Shown: positions 9,667 to 18,192 of the stretch, in pieces
How positions within the stretch are numbered: the first letter of the stretch is position 1
How the letters are laid out: every line of letters begins with the position of its first letter
Origin: Paludicola sp. MB14-C6
GTDB taxonomy: Bacteria > Bacillota > Clostridia > Oscillospirales > Ruminococcaceae
Assembly: GCF_030908625.1 (NCBI RefSeq)
Contig: NZ_CP133133.1
Location: 1 to 64,000, forward strand
Direction: 5' to 3'
DNA length: 64,000 bases
The notes under the pieces: model-generated
What the model was told of the DNA's origin: nothing
Database searches by the model: none
What the model saw: only the letters and a program-made list of their open reading frames with translations
Position numbers and translations under genes: made by a program

Positions 9667-11049
9667 TTATCCAAATACGTAAGCTTGTATTTTACTTTCC
9701 GCATCCTTCACACATTCTTCATAGGATTTTTGATCTTCATAGAATGGTTCCATAGCATTATAATAAATCATAACAAGAGGAAGGTTGCTTTCTGATCCAT
9801 CTACTTGATTTGTAAATTCAATAAATTCGTTAATAAACTTAATTGCATCTGATTCTGCTTTCTGTCTATTTGTGGATACTGATAAAGCTTCTTCTGACAA
9901 AAGTTTCTTTTTTAAATACTCTTTGAGCGCATAGTTAGAAACGGGTATAAACTGTTTATATGATCCGCCAAATTCAGATAACAGTTGGATATCTTTGCTT
10001 AACATAACCTTGATAAAGTTATAAGCATTTTGTTTATTCTTACTGCTATTACTAACCATGATATTATCATAGGCTAATCGTGCTTGTATGTTTCCATTTG
10101 CGTTTCTCCATGGAAATATCACTGCTTCATCGGTAGTATTTATAGATTGATATGAGTTTATCGGATCTTGAAGCCCATCACGTAATTGAACAATAACAGT
10201 TTTCTTTTGCTTGAGCTTATCAATCCATTCTTCATCATAATTATCAAACATACAATAGTCGCTTAATTTAGATAGTTTTTTTTCACATTCTTTGTTTTTC
10301 ATAGAGTTTAAAGAAACAGTTTTATTATCGTAGTCTATAAAATTTAATCCAATACTCACAGGGAAAATGTTCCAAGATAATCGTGATAATGGCTTTTCAT
10401 CTGTTGAAGCATTATTTGCCAATTCGTATAATGCATCTGTTGTAGAATAAAAATCAGTACATTGATTAACATCAAATTTATGCTCTTTTAAAATAGTTTT
10501 TGTTGATATCAATAATGGCATTGAATAACCAAGTGGAATAATGAATTTTTTTCCATCATGGTCATTGCCATTTAAAACTGCTTGATTATATTCTTCTGAC
10601 TGAAACGTAGAATCTTTTTCAAAATAACTGCTCATATCGGCTATTAAGTTGTTTTTTATAGCATCGAAAGCTTCTATATTTCGATAATTTATAAATAAAT
10701 CGGGACTAGTTCCGTCTTGAACAGATTTCCATAATTTATTTTGATATGTTTTATAATCTGTTTCATAAGAAACTCGGTCAATATTTATAATCACTTTTGG
10801 ATAAAGTCGTTTGAATTTTTCAACTGCCATACAAAACATATCAAGTTTTTTTTCACTGGGTTCTGTACCATATACTCCAACCGTCAACTCTCCGGTAGCA
10901 TTCGGATCACCAACTAATTCGGTTGAATTTTCGTATTCCGATGTTAATTCAACCTTTGACGTTGTATTCGTTTTTTTGTCCTTATTGCATCCCGTAAATA
11001 GGGATGCAATAAGGACGGTAACTAATAGAATAGAAATGAGTTTTTTCAT
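9667..11049 (-). CDS. family 1-like extracellular solute-binding lipoprotein, paralog 4
   Basis: A 460-aa lipoprotein and the first lipoprotein gene after blaR1. The start is ATG 11049, with GAGGT 7 nt upstream. A longer reading frame to 11109 has no ribosome site and would bury the signal peptide. The signal sequence (MKKLISILLVTVLIASLFTGC) differs from that of the other three copies, although the lipobox Cys is also residue 21. The body is nearly identical to paralog 2 up to about residue 410. The spacer to paralog 3 differs from the other two spacers by one base (CCCCC instead of CCTCC on the plus strand). Confidence 0.83.
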   Translation of the reverse strand: MKKLISILLVTVLIASLFTGCNKDKKTNTTSKVELTSEYENSTELVGDPNATGELTVGVYGTEPSEKKLDMFCMAVEKFKRLYPKVIINIDRVSYETDYKTYQNKLWKSVQDGTSPDLFINYRNIEAFDAIKNNLIADMSSYFEKDSTFQSEEYNQAVLNGNDHDGKKFIIPLGYSMPLLISTKTILKEHKFDVNQCTDFYSTTDALYELANNASTDEKPLSRLSWNIFPVSIGLNFIDYDNKTVSLNSMKNKECEKKLSKLSDYCMFDNYDEEWIDKLKQKKTVIVQLRDGLQDPINSYQSINTTDEAVIFPWRNANGNIQARLAYDNIMVSNSSKNKQNAYNFIKVMLSKDIQLLSEFGGSYKQFIPVSNYALKEYLKKKLLSEEALSVSTNRQKAESDAIKFINEFIEFTNQVDGSESNLPLVMIYYNAMEPFYEDQKSYEECVKDAESKIQAYVFG

Positions 11050-11089
11050 TTTAACTACCTCGCAAAGTGTATTTAAGAAATGGTAAAAA

Positions 11090-12193
11090 CTAATCAGCAA
11101 CTGGTTCATAAGTTATAATTACAATATCATCGGACTTTTGAGTTTGCGTTGTATAAGGATTATTTTGAATATGAAAATATTGTTGCTTATTGTTAATGTT
11201 ATTTATAATAGCAGATGCATCTTGTTTTTGCTGTTGTGCAGAAACAGGAGTAAATCCCACTAAACTTCCCGCAGACAAAAGAAGCGTTGTAATGATGAAA
11301 CATAATATAATGCCCTTATTTTTCTTTCGGTAGACCAGTATTTTGTCTAGCCTTTTTCGAATTGTGCAGGAATTTTCGCTAAAATGAGTAGATAGTAAAA
11401 TGCGCTGTTTTTGATTTAATTCAACCGTTCTTAAAATTGCATTTGCATAATCTTTTTTATTACGGTAGTTTGTGCGGCTTAAAACTGCTTCATCACAAGC
11501 GGTTTCAATATCGGCGTTAAACTTGTTTGCCATAATATAAACAAGCGGATTATACCAATGAAAAGCAGTAACCAAAACCATAAGTAATTTGCACCAAATA
11601 TCTTTTTTCTTATAGTGTAATAGTTCATGCTTTAAAATAAGTGGTAATTGAGACGGCGAAATTTCCGTATTTGGGATATAAACTGTCACTTTAAATAAGC
11701 CGATTAGTACAGGGCTTGAAATATAGTTAGATTGCTTTAATCCGATTTTTTTACGAATTTTTAAATCCTGTTTGATTTCTTCAAAGCAATTGAGAGTATC
11801 TTTGTCGGTTACATAGATGCTCCAACGGTTCATTCTTCTGAATGTCATATTATAGTTAACAACATAGAAACCAATGAATAAAACAAAGCCAATACACCAA
11901 ATGATGAACAAAATCGTTCCAAGGGAAACGGTTTGTTTCAGTTGAGTAATTTGCGTAATAGAGCCTTGAACACTTGGCTGTTGAGCAGTTGATGATTTAA
12001 TTTTATATATTGGTTGGATGAAAGGAATACCAATAGGAAGTAGAAAACGAATTGCAATTATTGTCCACAATAGCTTTGTTGTTTTCGCATAATATCTGTT
12101 GGTAATTATATTGCGAAACAGAAGCAAAAGCACAATTAACAAAGAACAGCTAACTGATATTTGAAAGAAAGAAAAAATAAAATTTTCAAGCAT
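11090..12193 (-). CDS. blaR1: BlaR1/MecR1-like M56 zinc metallopeptidase, short form
   Basis: A 367-aa membrane protease of the BlaR1 type, expected to sense a signal and trigger inactivation of the BlaI-type repressor encoded just upstream. It has N-terminal membrane segments, the zinc motif HELLH inside LKHELLHYKKKDIW and the downstream DIETACDEAVL stretch of M56 peptidases. After the last membrane segment only about 60 residues remain, so the class D-like penicillin-binding sensor domain of classical BlaR1 (about 600 aa) is absent. ATG 12193 is chosen because AAGGAGG lies 8 nt upstream. It begins 1 bp after the blaI stop. Confidence 0.88.
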   Translation of the reverse strand: MLENFIFSFFQISVSCSLLIVLLLLFRNIITNRYYAKTTKLLWTIIAIRFLLPIGIPFIQPIYKIKSSTAQQPSVQGSITQITQLKQTVSLGTILFIIWCIGFVLFIGFYVVNYNMTFRRMNRWSIYVTDKDTLNCFEEIKQDLKIRKKIGLKQSNYISSPVLIGLFKVTVYIPNTEISPSQLPLILKHELLHYKKKDIWCKLLMVLVTAFHWYNPLVYIMANKFNADIETACDEAVLSRTNYRNKKDYANAILRTVELNQKQRILLSTHFSENSCTIRKRLDKILVYRKKNKGIILCFIITTLLLSAGSLVGFTPVSAQQQKQDASAIINNINNKQQYFHIQNNPYTTQTQKSDDIVIITYEPVAD

Positions 12194-12194
12194 C

Positions 12195-12575
12195 CTACTC
12201 TCCTCCTTGTTCAATCATTTTACGAATTTCTTCAATATCTTCTTTAGAAATAGATTTTTCGTTTACTAAAGTAGCAAATAAGCCTTTCGGAGAATTTCCA
12301 TAAAATCGACCCAACAAAGATTTTGTTTCTTGCTTGCGATAGGCAACTTCGTCAATGATGGGTTTATAGTAATTAAGCTTGCCCATTTTTTTACATTCAA
12401 TAAATTCTTTTTCACATAATCGGCTCAATAGATTTTGCACAGTTTGTAGTTTTCGTGTATCGTCTTGAGGTAATTGGTTTATGACCTCACCGGTTGATAT
12501 CGCATCATTTGCTTTCCATATAATTAACATTATTTCCAATTCGGAATCAGGAAGCTTTTTCATTTTCATACTCAT
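12195..12575 (-). CDS. blaI: BlaI/MecI/CopY-family transcriptional repressor
   Basis: A 126-aa winged-helix repressor: LPDSELEIMLIIWKANDAIS opens the family's helix-turn-helix, followed by TVQNLLSRLCEKEFI and KLNYYKPII of the wing. Proteins of this family bind dyads as dimers and are cleaved after BlaR1 activation. ATG 12575 follows AAAGGAG by 7 nt. The gene leads the operon, and two identical-type dyads lie in and just after its promoter, so it probably represses itself, blaR1, the four lipoproteins and the ABC genes. Confidence 0.92.
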   Translation of the reverse strand: MSMKMKKLPDSELEIMLIIWKANDAISTGEVINQLPQDDTRKLQTVQNLLSRLCEKEFIECKKMGKLNYYKPIIDEVAYRKQETKSLLGRFYGNSPKGLFATLVNEKSISKEDIEEIRKMIEQGGE

Positions 12576-12618
12576 ATGCACACTCCTTTGGAATAACTAA
12601 GTTTAAATATTACCTAAT

Positions 12619-12634
12619 ACAGACAAATATCTGT
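12619..12634. promoter_or_regulatory. candidate BlaI operator 1
   Basis: Imperfect dyad ACAGACAAATATCTGT (ACAGA-N6-TCTGT). It lies just downstream of the predicted transcription start of the blaI operon. A second copy differing by one base lies 34 bp away, about three helical turns. Assignment to BlaI is inferred from position and from the paired arrangement usual in this family. Confidence 0.65.
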
Positions 12635-12646
12635 GAATATATTTCC

Positions 12647-12675
12647 ATAATAACAGACAAATCTCTGTTTGTCAA
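12647..12675 (-). promoter_or_regulatory. sigma-A-type promoter of the blaI operon
   Basis: On the minus strand TTGACA (12670-12675), a 17-bp spacer and TATTAT (12647-12652). The -35 is a perfect consensus and the -10 differs by one base. It lies about 72 bp upstream of the blaI start. Confidence 0.8.
12653..12668. promoter_or_regulatory. candidate BlaI operator 2, filling the promoter spacer
   Basis: Dyad ACAGACAAATCTCTGT, with the same arms and the same 6-bp centre length as operator 1. It occupies 16 of the 17 bp between the -35 and -10 elements of the blaI promoter, so a bound repressor would block RNA polymerase directly. Confidence 0.7.
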
Positions 12676-13046
12676 TTGTAACTATAAAATAATTAAAAAA
12701 ATAATATTTTGTATCGTATCTGTATAATCAAATTGATATATGTTGGAAATAAAAATAATATTAAGAATTTAACTTATGTTTTAATAGAACAAAAAATTGC
12801 AAAAATGAATGCGAGGTAAAGCGATGTTGAATGCATATTAAAATTAAATTGGAATATATATGTAAGAAAATATAAATATAATAATACTTAAAATCGACAT
12901 AAATATGTAAATTTTTTATATTTTGATTTCAATTTTAAGTTACATGAGGTATAATGAAAATAATTGTTTGATAATTCATGAAATAAAAATCCTTACTTAA
13001 ATTGTAAGCGGTATACATAATAAGAAAATGAAGAGTGATAAATGAT
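12676..13046. other. AT-rich divergent intergenic region
   Basis: No gene is supported between the blaI promoter and the next plus-strand gene. There is a perfect TATAAT at 12950-12955 that could be the -10 for the plus-strand operon, with only weak -35 candidates (for example TTTCAA at 12927). A 9-bp inverted repeat (ACTTAAAAT at 12886-12894 and ATTTTAAGT at 12932-12940) lies just upstream of it. Nothing else stands out. Confidence 0.5.
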
Positions 13047-15992
13047 ATGAATTATAAATTAGGAATTGACGTTGGTTCAACAACTTTAAAGCTAGTTTTG
13101 CTAGATGAACATAATAACGTGTGTTACAAAAGTTATGAGCGCCATCTCTCAAAAGTTTGGGATTTAACAATCGCAAAACTAAGGGAGCTGGAGCCGTTGT
13201 TAGCGGACGAAAAAATTAAAGTCGCTTTTACAGGCTCTGCAGGGCTTGGAATTTCAAGTGTTTTGGATATTGATTTTGTGCAAGAGGTTTTTGCAGCATC
13301 TACTTTGATAAAAGGTAGCTATTCCGATGTGGATGTTGCAATTGAATTAGGCGGAGAAGACGCCAAAATTATTTTTTTAGGCGAAACAATAGAAGAACGC
13401 ATGAACAGTACGTGTGCAGGTGGTACAGGCTCATTTATTGATCAGATGGCAACTTTATTGAATGTAAAAACGCAAGAACTTGACGAGTTAAGCTTACAAG
13501 CAGATTCAGTTTATCCCATTGCATCTCGCTGCGGAGTTTTTGCAAAGACAGATATTCAACCGCTTATTAATCAAGGGGCAAGTAAAGCAAATGTTGCTGC
13601 AAGTATTTATAAAGCTGTAGTTGACCAAACAATAACAGGGCTTGCACAAGGCAGAGAAATTAAAGGAAAAGTATTATTTTTAGGAGGACCACTTTCTTTT
13701 TTAAAAGGCTTACAACATGCATTTATCAAAACTTTGCATCTTTCAGAAGAATGTGCAATTTTTCCTGAGTATGCTGAGTACTTTGTAGCCTATGGAAGTG
13801 CAGTATATGCAGGTGGACTGCAAAAAACATATTCTTATCAGGAATTATTACATAAACTGATTGTATCATCCCAAGGGGAATCCAATTATATTGGACTAGC
13901 ACCATTGTTTCAAACAGCACAAGACTATGAAAGCTTTGTACTTCGTCATAATAAAAAGAGTGTTCACCGTATTAATCCAAAAGCGTATACAGGCAAAGCA
14001 TATCTTGGTATTGATGCAGGAAGTACAACCACAAAAATGGTTTTGATAGATGAAGAAAACAACTTGTTATATGAATATTATCAACAGAATAAAGGAAACC
14101 CACTTGATGTTGCAAAAACGCAGCTAAGCTATATTTACAATGAATATCCGAATATTCAAATTGCGCAAGCGGCCGTTACAGGATATGGCGAAGAGCTTAT
14201 GAAAAATGCGTTTTCCTTAGATCATGGTATTGTTGAAACGGTAGCTCATTTTATGGCGGCTAAGTATTTCAATCCAAATGTAGATTTTATCATCGATATT
14301 GGCGGACAAGATATGAAATGTTTCGGTATTAAAGATGGTATGGTTGATAGCATTATGCTAAATGAAGCTTGTTCATCCGGGTGTGGTTCTTTTATCGAAA
14401 CATTTGCACATTCCTTGGGCTATGAAATAGAAGATTTTGCTCAATTGGCATTACAATCAAAGAAGCCTGTTGATTTAGGAACTCGTTGTACTGTGTTTAT
14501 GAATTCATCTGTAAAACAGGCTCAAAAAAATGGAGCATCTGTTGCCGATATCTCTGCCGGGCTTGCAATCAGCGTAGTAAAGAATGCAATTTATAAAGTT
14601 TTGCGTGTTTCCGATGCAAAAAGTTTAGGAAGAAATATTGTCGTACAAGGGGGTACCTTCTTAAACAACGGCGTTCTACGTGCATTTGAATCCATTATGG
14701 AAACTGAAGTTACAAGACCGGATATAGCTGGATTGATGGGAGCATTTGGTGCGGCACTATATGCAAAACAAAAAGCTGCTGAGAAAAGTACAATATTGTC
14801 CAAAGATGATTTATATCATTTTTCTCATACGTCAAGTTTGGTGCGCTGTGGACTATGTCAAAATAAATGTAGCTTAACGATAAATCAATTTTCTAATGGA
14901 AGGAAATTGATTTCGGGAAATCGATGTGAACGTCCGTTAAAGCAAACACAATCAGAAAAGCTGCCGAATTTATATGAAATAAAACGAGAATACATAAACC
15001 AATTTCAAACAAGTAAAGGAAGTCGAAAGACAATCGGATTGCCAAAGGTATTAAATTTCTATGATACAATGCCGTTTTGGTTTACTTTCTTTCGTGCGCT
15101 TGATTTTTCAGTAACTGTATCCGGTAATTCGAGCCGTTCTTTATATCAAAAAGGGCAACATACCATTTCATCTGATACAATTTGTTATGGTGCTAAATTG
15201 GTACATGGTCATATTATAAACCTAGTTGAAAAAGGTGTAGATGCTATCTTTTATCCTTGTATGACATTTAATTTCAACGAAGGAATATCCGATAATTGTT
15301 TTCATTGCCCCGTTGTAGCGTATTATCCGGAAGTCATTGCAAGCAACATAAAAGTGCTAAATCAAACGAAGTTTATGTATCCGTATTTATCTTTGAATGA
15401 TATTCCATATTTTGAAAAACAGATTTATAAAGAATTATTAGAATTGGATTCTTCGCTAACGCTAAAAGAAGTTAAAAAAGCATGTAAACAAGCGCTATCA
15501 GCACAAAGTGCATATCGTGATACAATATTGCAAGAGGGTAAAAAAGCATTAGCATATGCAGAACAAAACAATAAAAAGGTGATTGTGCTGGCAGGTCGTC
15601 CTTATCATATAGATTCTGAAATAAATCATGGTATTGATTCACTGATATCAACATTAGGGTTTGTTGTGCTAAGTGAAGATGCCCTTCCTTTTGATTTGAT
15701 AAAGCATCCAAGGAGAGTTTTGAATCAATGGACATATCATGCAAGAATGTATCAAGCAGCTGATTATGTTTGCAATCAAAAGAATACCGAGCTTGTTCAA
15801 TTGGTTTCCTTTGGATGCGGATTAGATGCGGTTACTACTGATGAAGTGAGAGATATACTAAGAAGAAACGGGAAACTATATACTCAATTAAAAATAGATG
15901 AAATAAGTAATCTGGGTGCTGTGAAAATAAGAATGCGCAGCTTGTTAGCTGCCATGAACGAAAGAGAGAGTTCGATAAATGCCGGAAAATGA
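13047..15992 (+). CDS. acyl-CoA dehydratase activase-related protein (BadF/BcrA-type ATPase repeats plus DUF2229)
   Basis: A 981-aa protein with two ASKHA ATPase modules of the 2-hydroxyglutaryl-CoA dehydratase activator type. Module 1 has LGIDVGSTTLKLV, the cluster motif CAGGTGSF and SRCGVF. Module 2 has LGIDAGSTTTKMV, CSSGCGSF and TRCTVF. The C-terminal third starts with a CGLCQNKC motif and looks like DUF2229. Activases carry a 4Fe-4S cluster between subunits and inject an electron into the dehydratase with ATP. ATG 13047 is preferred; an in-frame GTG at 13035 is an alternative. It overlaps the next gene by 14 bp. In many Clostridia the two are one polypeptide of about 1400 aa. Physiological substrate unknown. 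Confidence 0.85.
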   Translation: MNYKLGIDVGSTTLKLVLLDEHNNVCYKSYERHLSKVWDLTIAKLRELEPLLADEKIKVAFTGSAGLGISSVLDIDFVQEVFAASTLIKGSYSDVDVAIELGGEDAKIIFLGETIEERMNSTCAGGTGSFIDQMATLLNVKTQELDELSLQADSVYPIASRCGVFAKTDIQPLINQGASKANVAASIYKAVVDQTITGLAQGREIKGKVLFLGGPLSFLKGLQHAFIKTLHLSEECAIFPEYAEYFVAYGSAVYAGGLQKTYSYQELLHKLIVSSQGESNYIGLAPLFQTAQDYESFVLRHNKKSVHRINPKAYTGKAYLGIDAGSTTTKMVLIDEENNLLYEYYQQNKGNPLDVAKTQLSYIYNEYPNIQIAQAAVTGYGEELMKNAFSLDHGIVETVAHFMAAKYFNPNVDFIIDIGGQDMKCFGIKDGMVDSIMLNEACSSGCGSFIETFAHSLGYEIEDFAQLALQSKKPVDLGTRCTVFMNSSVKQAQKNGASVADISAGLAISVVKNAIYKVLRVSDAKSLGRNIVVQGGTFLNNGVLRAFESIMETEVTRPDIAGLMGAFGAALYAKQKAAEKSTILSKDDLYHFSHTSSLVRCGLCQNKCSLTINQFSNGRKLISGNRCERPLKQTQSEKLPNLYEIKREYINQFQTSKGSRKTIGLPKVLNFYDTMPFWFTFFRALDFSVTVSGNSSRSLYQKGQHTISSDTICYGAKLVHGHIINLVEKGVDAIFYPCMTFNFNEGISDNCFHCPVVAYYPEVIASNIKVLNQTKFMYPYLSLNDIPYFEKQIYKELLELDSSLTLKEVKKACKQALSAQSAYRDTILQEGKKALAYAEQNNKKVIVLAGRPYHIDSEINHGIDSLISTLGFVVLSEDALPFDLIKHPRRVLNQWTYHARMYQAADYVCNQKNTELVQLVSFGCGLDAVTTDEVRDILRRNGKLYTQLKIDEISNLGAVKIRMRSLLAAMNERESSINAGK

Positions 15993-17301
15993 TTATTCAA
16001 TTTTCACAAAAGAAATGAAAAAAACACATACCATTCTTGTACCAATGATGTTGGAGCCTCACTTTTCTATTGTTTGTGATGTTATCAGACAAGAGGGTTA
16101 TCAAATTGAATTGTTAAAAACAAATCATAGCACAATTGCAGATACTGGATTAAAATATACGCATAACGATATTTGCTATCCGGCTATTTTAGTTATAGGA
16201 CAGCTTATTGATGCGTTGAAAAGTGGAAAATATGATACTCATAAAACAGCATTACTCATTACCCAAACAGGTGGGGGATGTCGTGCTTCTAACTATATTC
16301 ATCTATTGCGAAAAGCTTTAGTGCAAAGCGGTTTTGGCTATGTTCCTGTTCTTTCGCTTAACGCACAAAGTTTGGAAAAGAAAAATGGATTTCATCTTTC
16401 TTTAAAAACCCTTTTAAAAGCGATGATGGCTTTACTATATGGGGATTTTTTGCTTTGTATTTATAACCAATCACGTACATATGAAATGGTAAAAGGCGAG
16501 AGTAAAAAAGCGTTGGATCGCTGTGTGGCTTATATAGAAGAAAGCTTTCTTACAGGTAAATATCTTCAAAGAAAGAAAAACTATCTTTATATGTTATCGG
16601 AGTTCAACCAAATCCATCGTTCAAAAGTATCAAAGCCAAGAGTGGGAATTGTGGGCGAAATTTATATGAAATATGCACCGCTTGGAAATAACGGATTAGA
16701 AGATTTTCTAATAGAAGAAGGTGCGGAGCCGGTTGTATCCGGAATACTCGATTTTTTACTTTATTGCTTATCAAATGGTGAAACTGATAGAAAACTTTAT
16801 CATATCAAAAAGATAACAAATTACCCTTCAAAGCTTCTTGTAAAATATTTGATTTATCATCAAAAAACAATGATATCCGTTGTAAAAGAAAATAGCGATT
16901 TTATTCCACCCGAAGATTTTTCTGAATTGTTTGAAGCGCCCAATGGTATTATTGGAAAGGGCGTAAAAATGGGCGAAGGCTGGCTATTAACCGCAGAAAT
17001 GATATCTCATGTTAAAAACGGAGTAACGAACGTTGTATGTACACAACCATTTGGCTGTTTGCCTAATCATATTGTTGCTAAAGGCGTAATGGGAAAGGTA
17101 CGAGAGCAATACCCTAAGGCTAACATTGTTGCAATCGATTACGATCCGGGTATGTGTCGAGTCAATCAAGAAAATCGTTTGAAGCTCATGCTGATGAATG
17201 CTATGCCTAATGAAAAGCAAAAAGGAAATCAAGAGTATAAAACAATCGAAGCTGCAATCGAACAACAGTCACAAAAGGAGACTTACTCATGCAATCGGTG
17301 A
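15979..17301 (+). CDS. 2-hydroxyacyl-CoA dehydratase-like protein (C-terminal partner of the activase-related protein)
   Basis: A 440-aa protein resembling the dehydratase subunit D-like C-terminal part of fused activase proteins. Cysteine-bearing segments that may hold a cluster include DICYPA, TGGGCRAS and CTQPFGCLPNHI. It is read in another frame and begins 14 bp before the upstream stop, so it is coupled by overlap rather than fused. The ATG at 15979 has only a purine-rich stretch (AAAGAGAGAG) upstream. A sequencing frameshift is possible but not required, because both ORFs have normal ends. Confidence 0.75.
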   Translation: MPENDYSIFTKEMKKTHTILVPMMLEPHFSIVCDVIRQEGYQIELLKTNHSTIADTGLKYTHNDICYPAILVIGQLIDALKSGKYDTHKTALLITQTGGGCRASNYIHLLRKALVQSGFGYVPVLSLNAQSLEKKNGFHLSLKTLLKAMMALLYGDFLLCIYNQSRTYEMVKGESKKALDRCVAYIEESFLTGKYLQRKKNYLYMLSEFNQIHRSKVSKPRVGIVGEIYMKYAPLGNNGLEDFLIEEGAEPVVSGILDFLLYCLSNGETDRKLYHIKKITNYPSKLLVKYLIYHQKTMISVVKENSDFIPPEDFSELFEAPNGIIGKGVKMGEGWLLTAEMISHVKNGVTNVVCTQPFGCLPNHIVAKGVMGKVREQYPKANIVAIDYDPGMCRVNQENRLKLMLMNAMPNEKQKGNQEYKTIEAAIEQQSQKETYSCNR

Positions 17302-18068
17302 TAGATATCAGTTTATATCTTATTATCTATAGCTTTTTAGGTTGGTGCTGTGAAACAGTTTATTGTTCTTTTGGTACCGGCCATTTTGTCAATCGTGGTT
17401 TTTTAAATGGACCATTTTGTCCTGTATATGGATTTGGTGCACTTCTTACTTTGTTTGGGTTGCAATACTTTCGTAATAGCGTAGTCCTTGTTTTTTTAGG
17501 TGGAGTATTGTTGACAAGTTGTTTGGAATATGCAACGAGTTTTGCAATGGAAAAACTATTTCATACGAAGTGGTGGGATTATTCCAATAAACGCTTCAAT
17601 ATAAATGGGCGAGTATGCTTATTAAATTCAACTCTATTTGGTATGCTTTGTATTTTTTTAAAGTTTGAATTGCATCCGTTTGTACAAAAAATGGTTCGAT
17701 CATTTCCTACTGATTTTAAATTAGGGTTTTTAACTGCTTTACTCCTTTACTTTGTTGTTGACTTTACAATCACAATATATAGTGTTTTAGGCTTAAATAA
17801 GCGGCTAAAGTCAATATTTGATATCAAGACGGAACTTGTTAAAAAATATGAAGTAATTAACATGAAACTTCAATTAGATCAAATTACTCAGTTGTTAAAG
17901 GATAAAAATATTACAGATGACTTAACAATAAAACTTTCTGAAAAGATTAAGTCAAGTAATGTTTGGGAAAGAAGAATTGTAAAAGCATTTCCAAACAGCT
18001 CAAATAAAAAGCATAATGATTTAATGACTGAATGGAAAGAGACAATCAAAAGAAGAAAACAGAAATAG
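17289..18068 (+). CDS. putative ABC transporter permease, CmpB family
   Basis: A 259-aa membrane protein with the CmpB-type N-terminus (FLGWCCETVYCSFGTGHFVN followed by RGFLNGPFCPVYGFG) and about five membrane segments up to residue 170. A charged, partly coiled cytoplasmic tail follows (residues about 180-259). The family is named as putative permease but its function is not established. AAAGGAG lies 8 nt before the ATG, and the start overlaps the upstream stop by 13 bp. A strong terminator follows. Confidence 0.8.
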   Translation: MQSVIDISLYLIIYSFLGWCCETVYCSFGTGHFVNRGFLNGPFCPVYGFGALLTLFGLQYFRNSVVLVFLGGVLLTSCLEYATSFAMEKLFHTKWWDYSNKRFNINGRVCLLNSTLFGMLCIFLKFELHPFVQKMVRSFPTDFKLGFLTALLLYFVVDFTITIYSVLGLNKRLKSIFDIKTELVKKYEVINMKLQLDQITQLLKDKNITDDLTIKLSEKIKSSNVWERRIVKAFPNSSNKKHNDLMTEWKETIKRRKQK

Positions 18069-18079
18069 GCCATACAAAG

Positions 18080-18111
18080 AAAAAAGTTTCCCGATATCGG
18101 GAAACTTTTTT
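18080..18111 (+). terminator. intrinsic terminator after the CmpB-family gene
   Basis: A perfect 32-bp palindrome centred on GATATC (arms AAAAAAGTTTCCCGA and its complement) that ends in a T run. It lies 12 bp after the stop codon. Confidence 0.9.
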
Positions 18112-18137
18112 GTATAAGGATTACATAAATATAATAA

Positions 18138-18167
18138 TTGTTTTTTTCGTGTATTTCATGGTACAAT
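18138..18167 (+). promoter_or_regulatory. candidate promoter of the small RDAC-like gene
   Basis: TTGTTT (18138-18143), an 18-bp spacer and TACAAT (18162-18167), about 25 bp before the ATG at 18193. Confidence 0.5.
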
Positions 18168-18192
18168 ATGAAAAAAAGGAGTTGAGATTATT

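Noticed and set aside
5485..11049. Tandem near-identical copies taken as a mobile or phage repeat
   Set aside because: Each unit is exactly one intact lipoprotein gene plus a 20-bp spacer. No transposase, target duplication or terminal inverted repeat is seen, so tandem gene duplication explains it.
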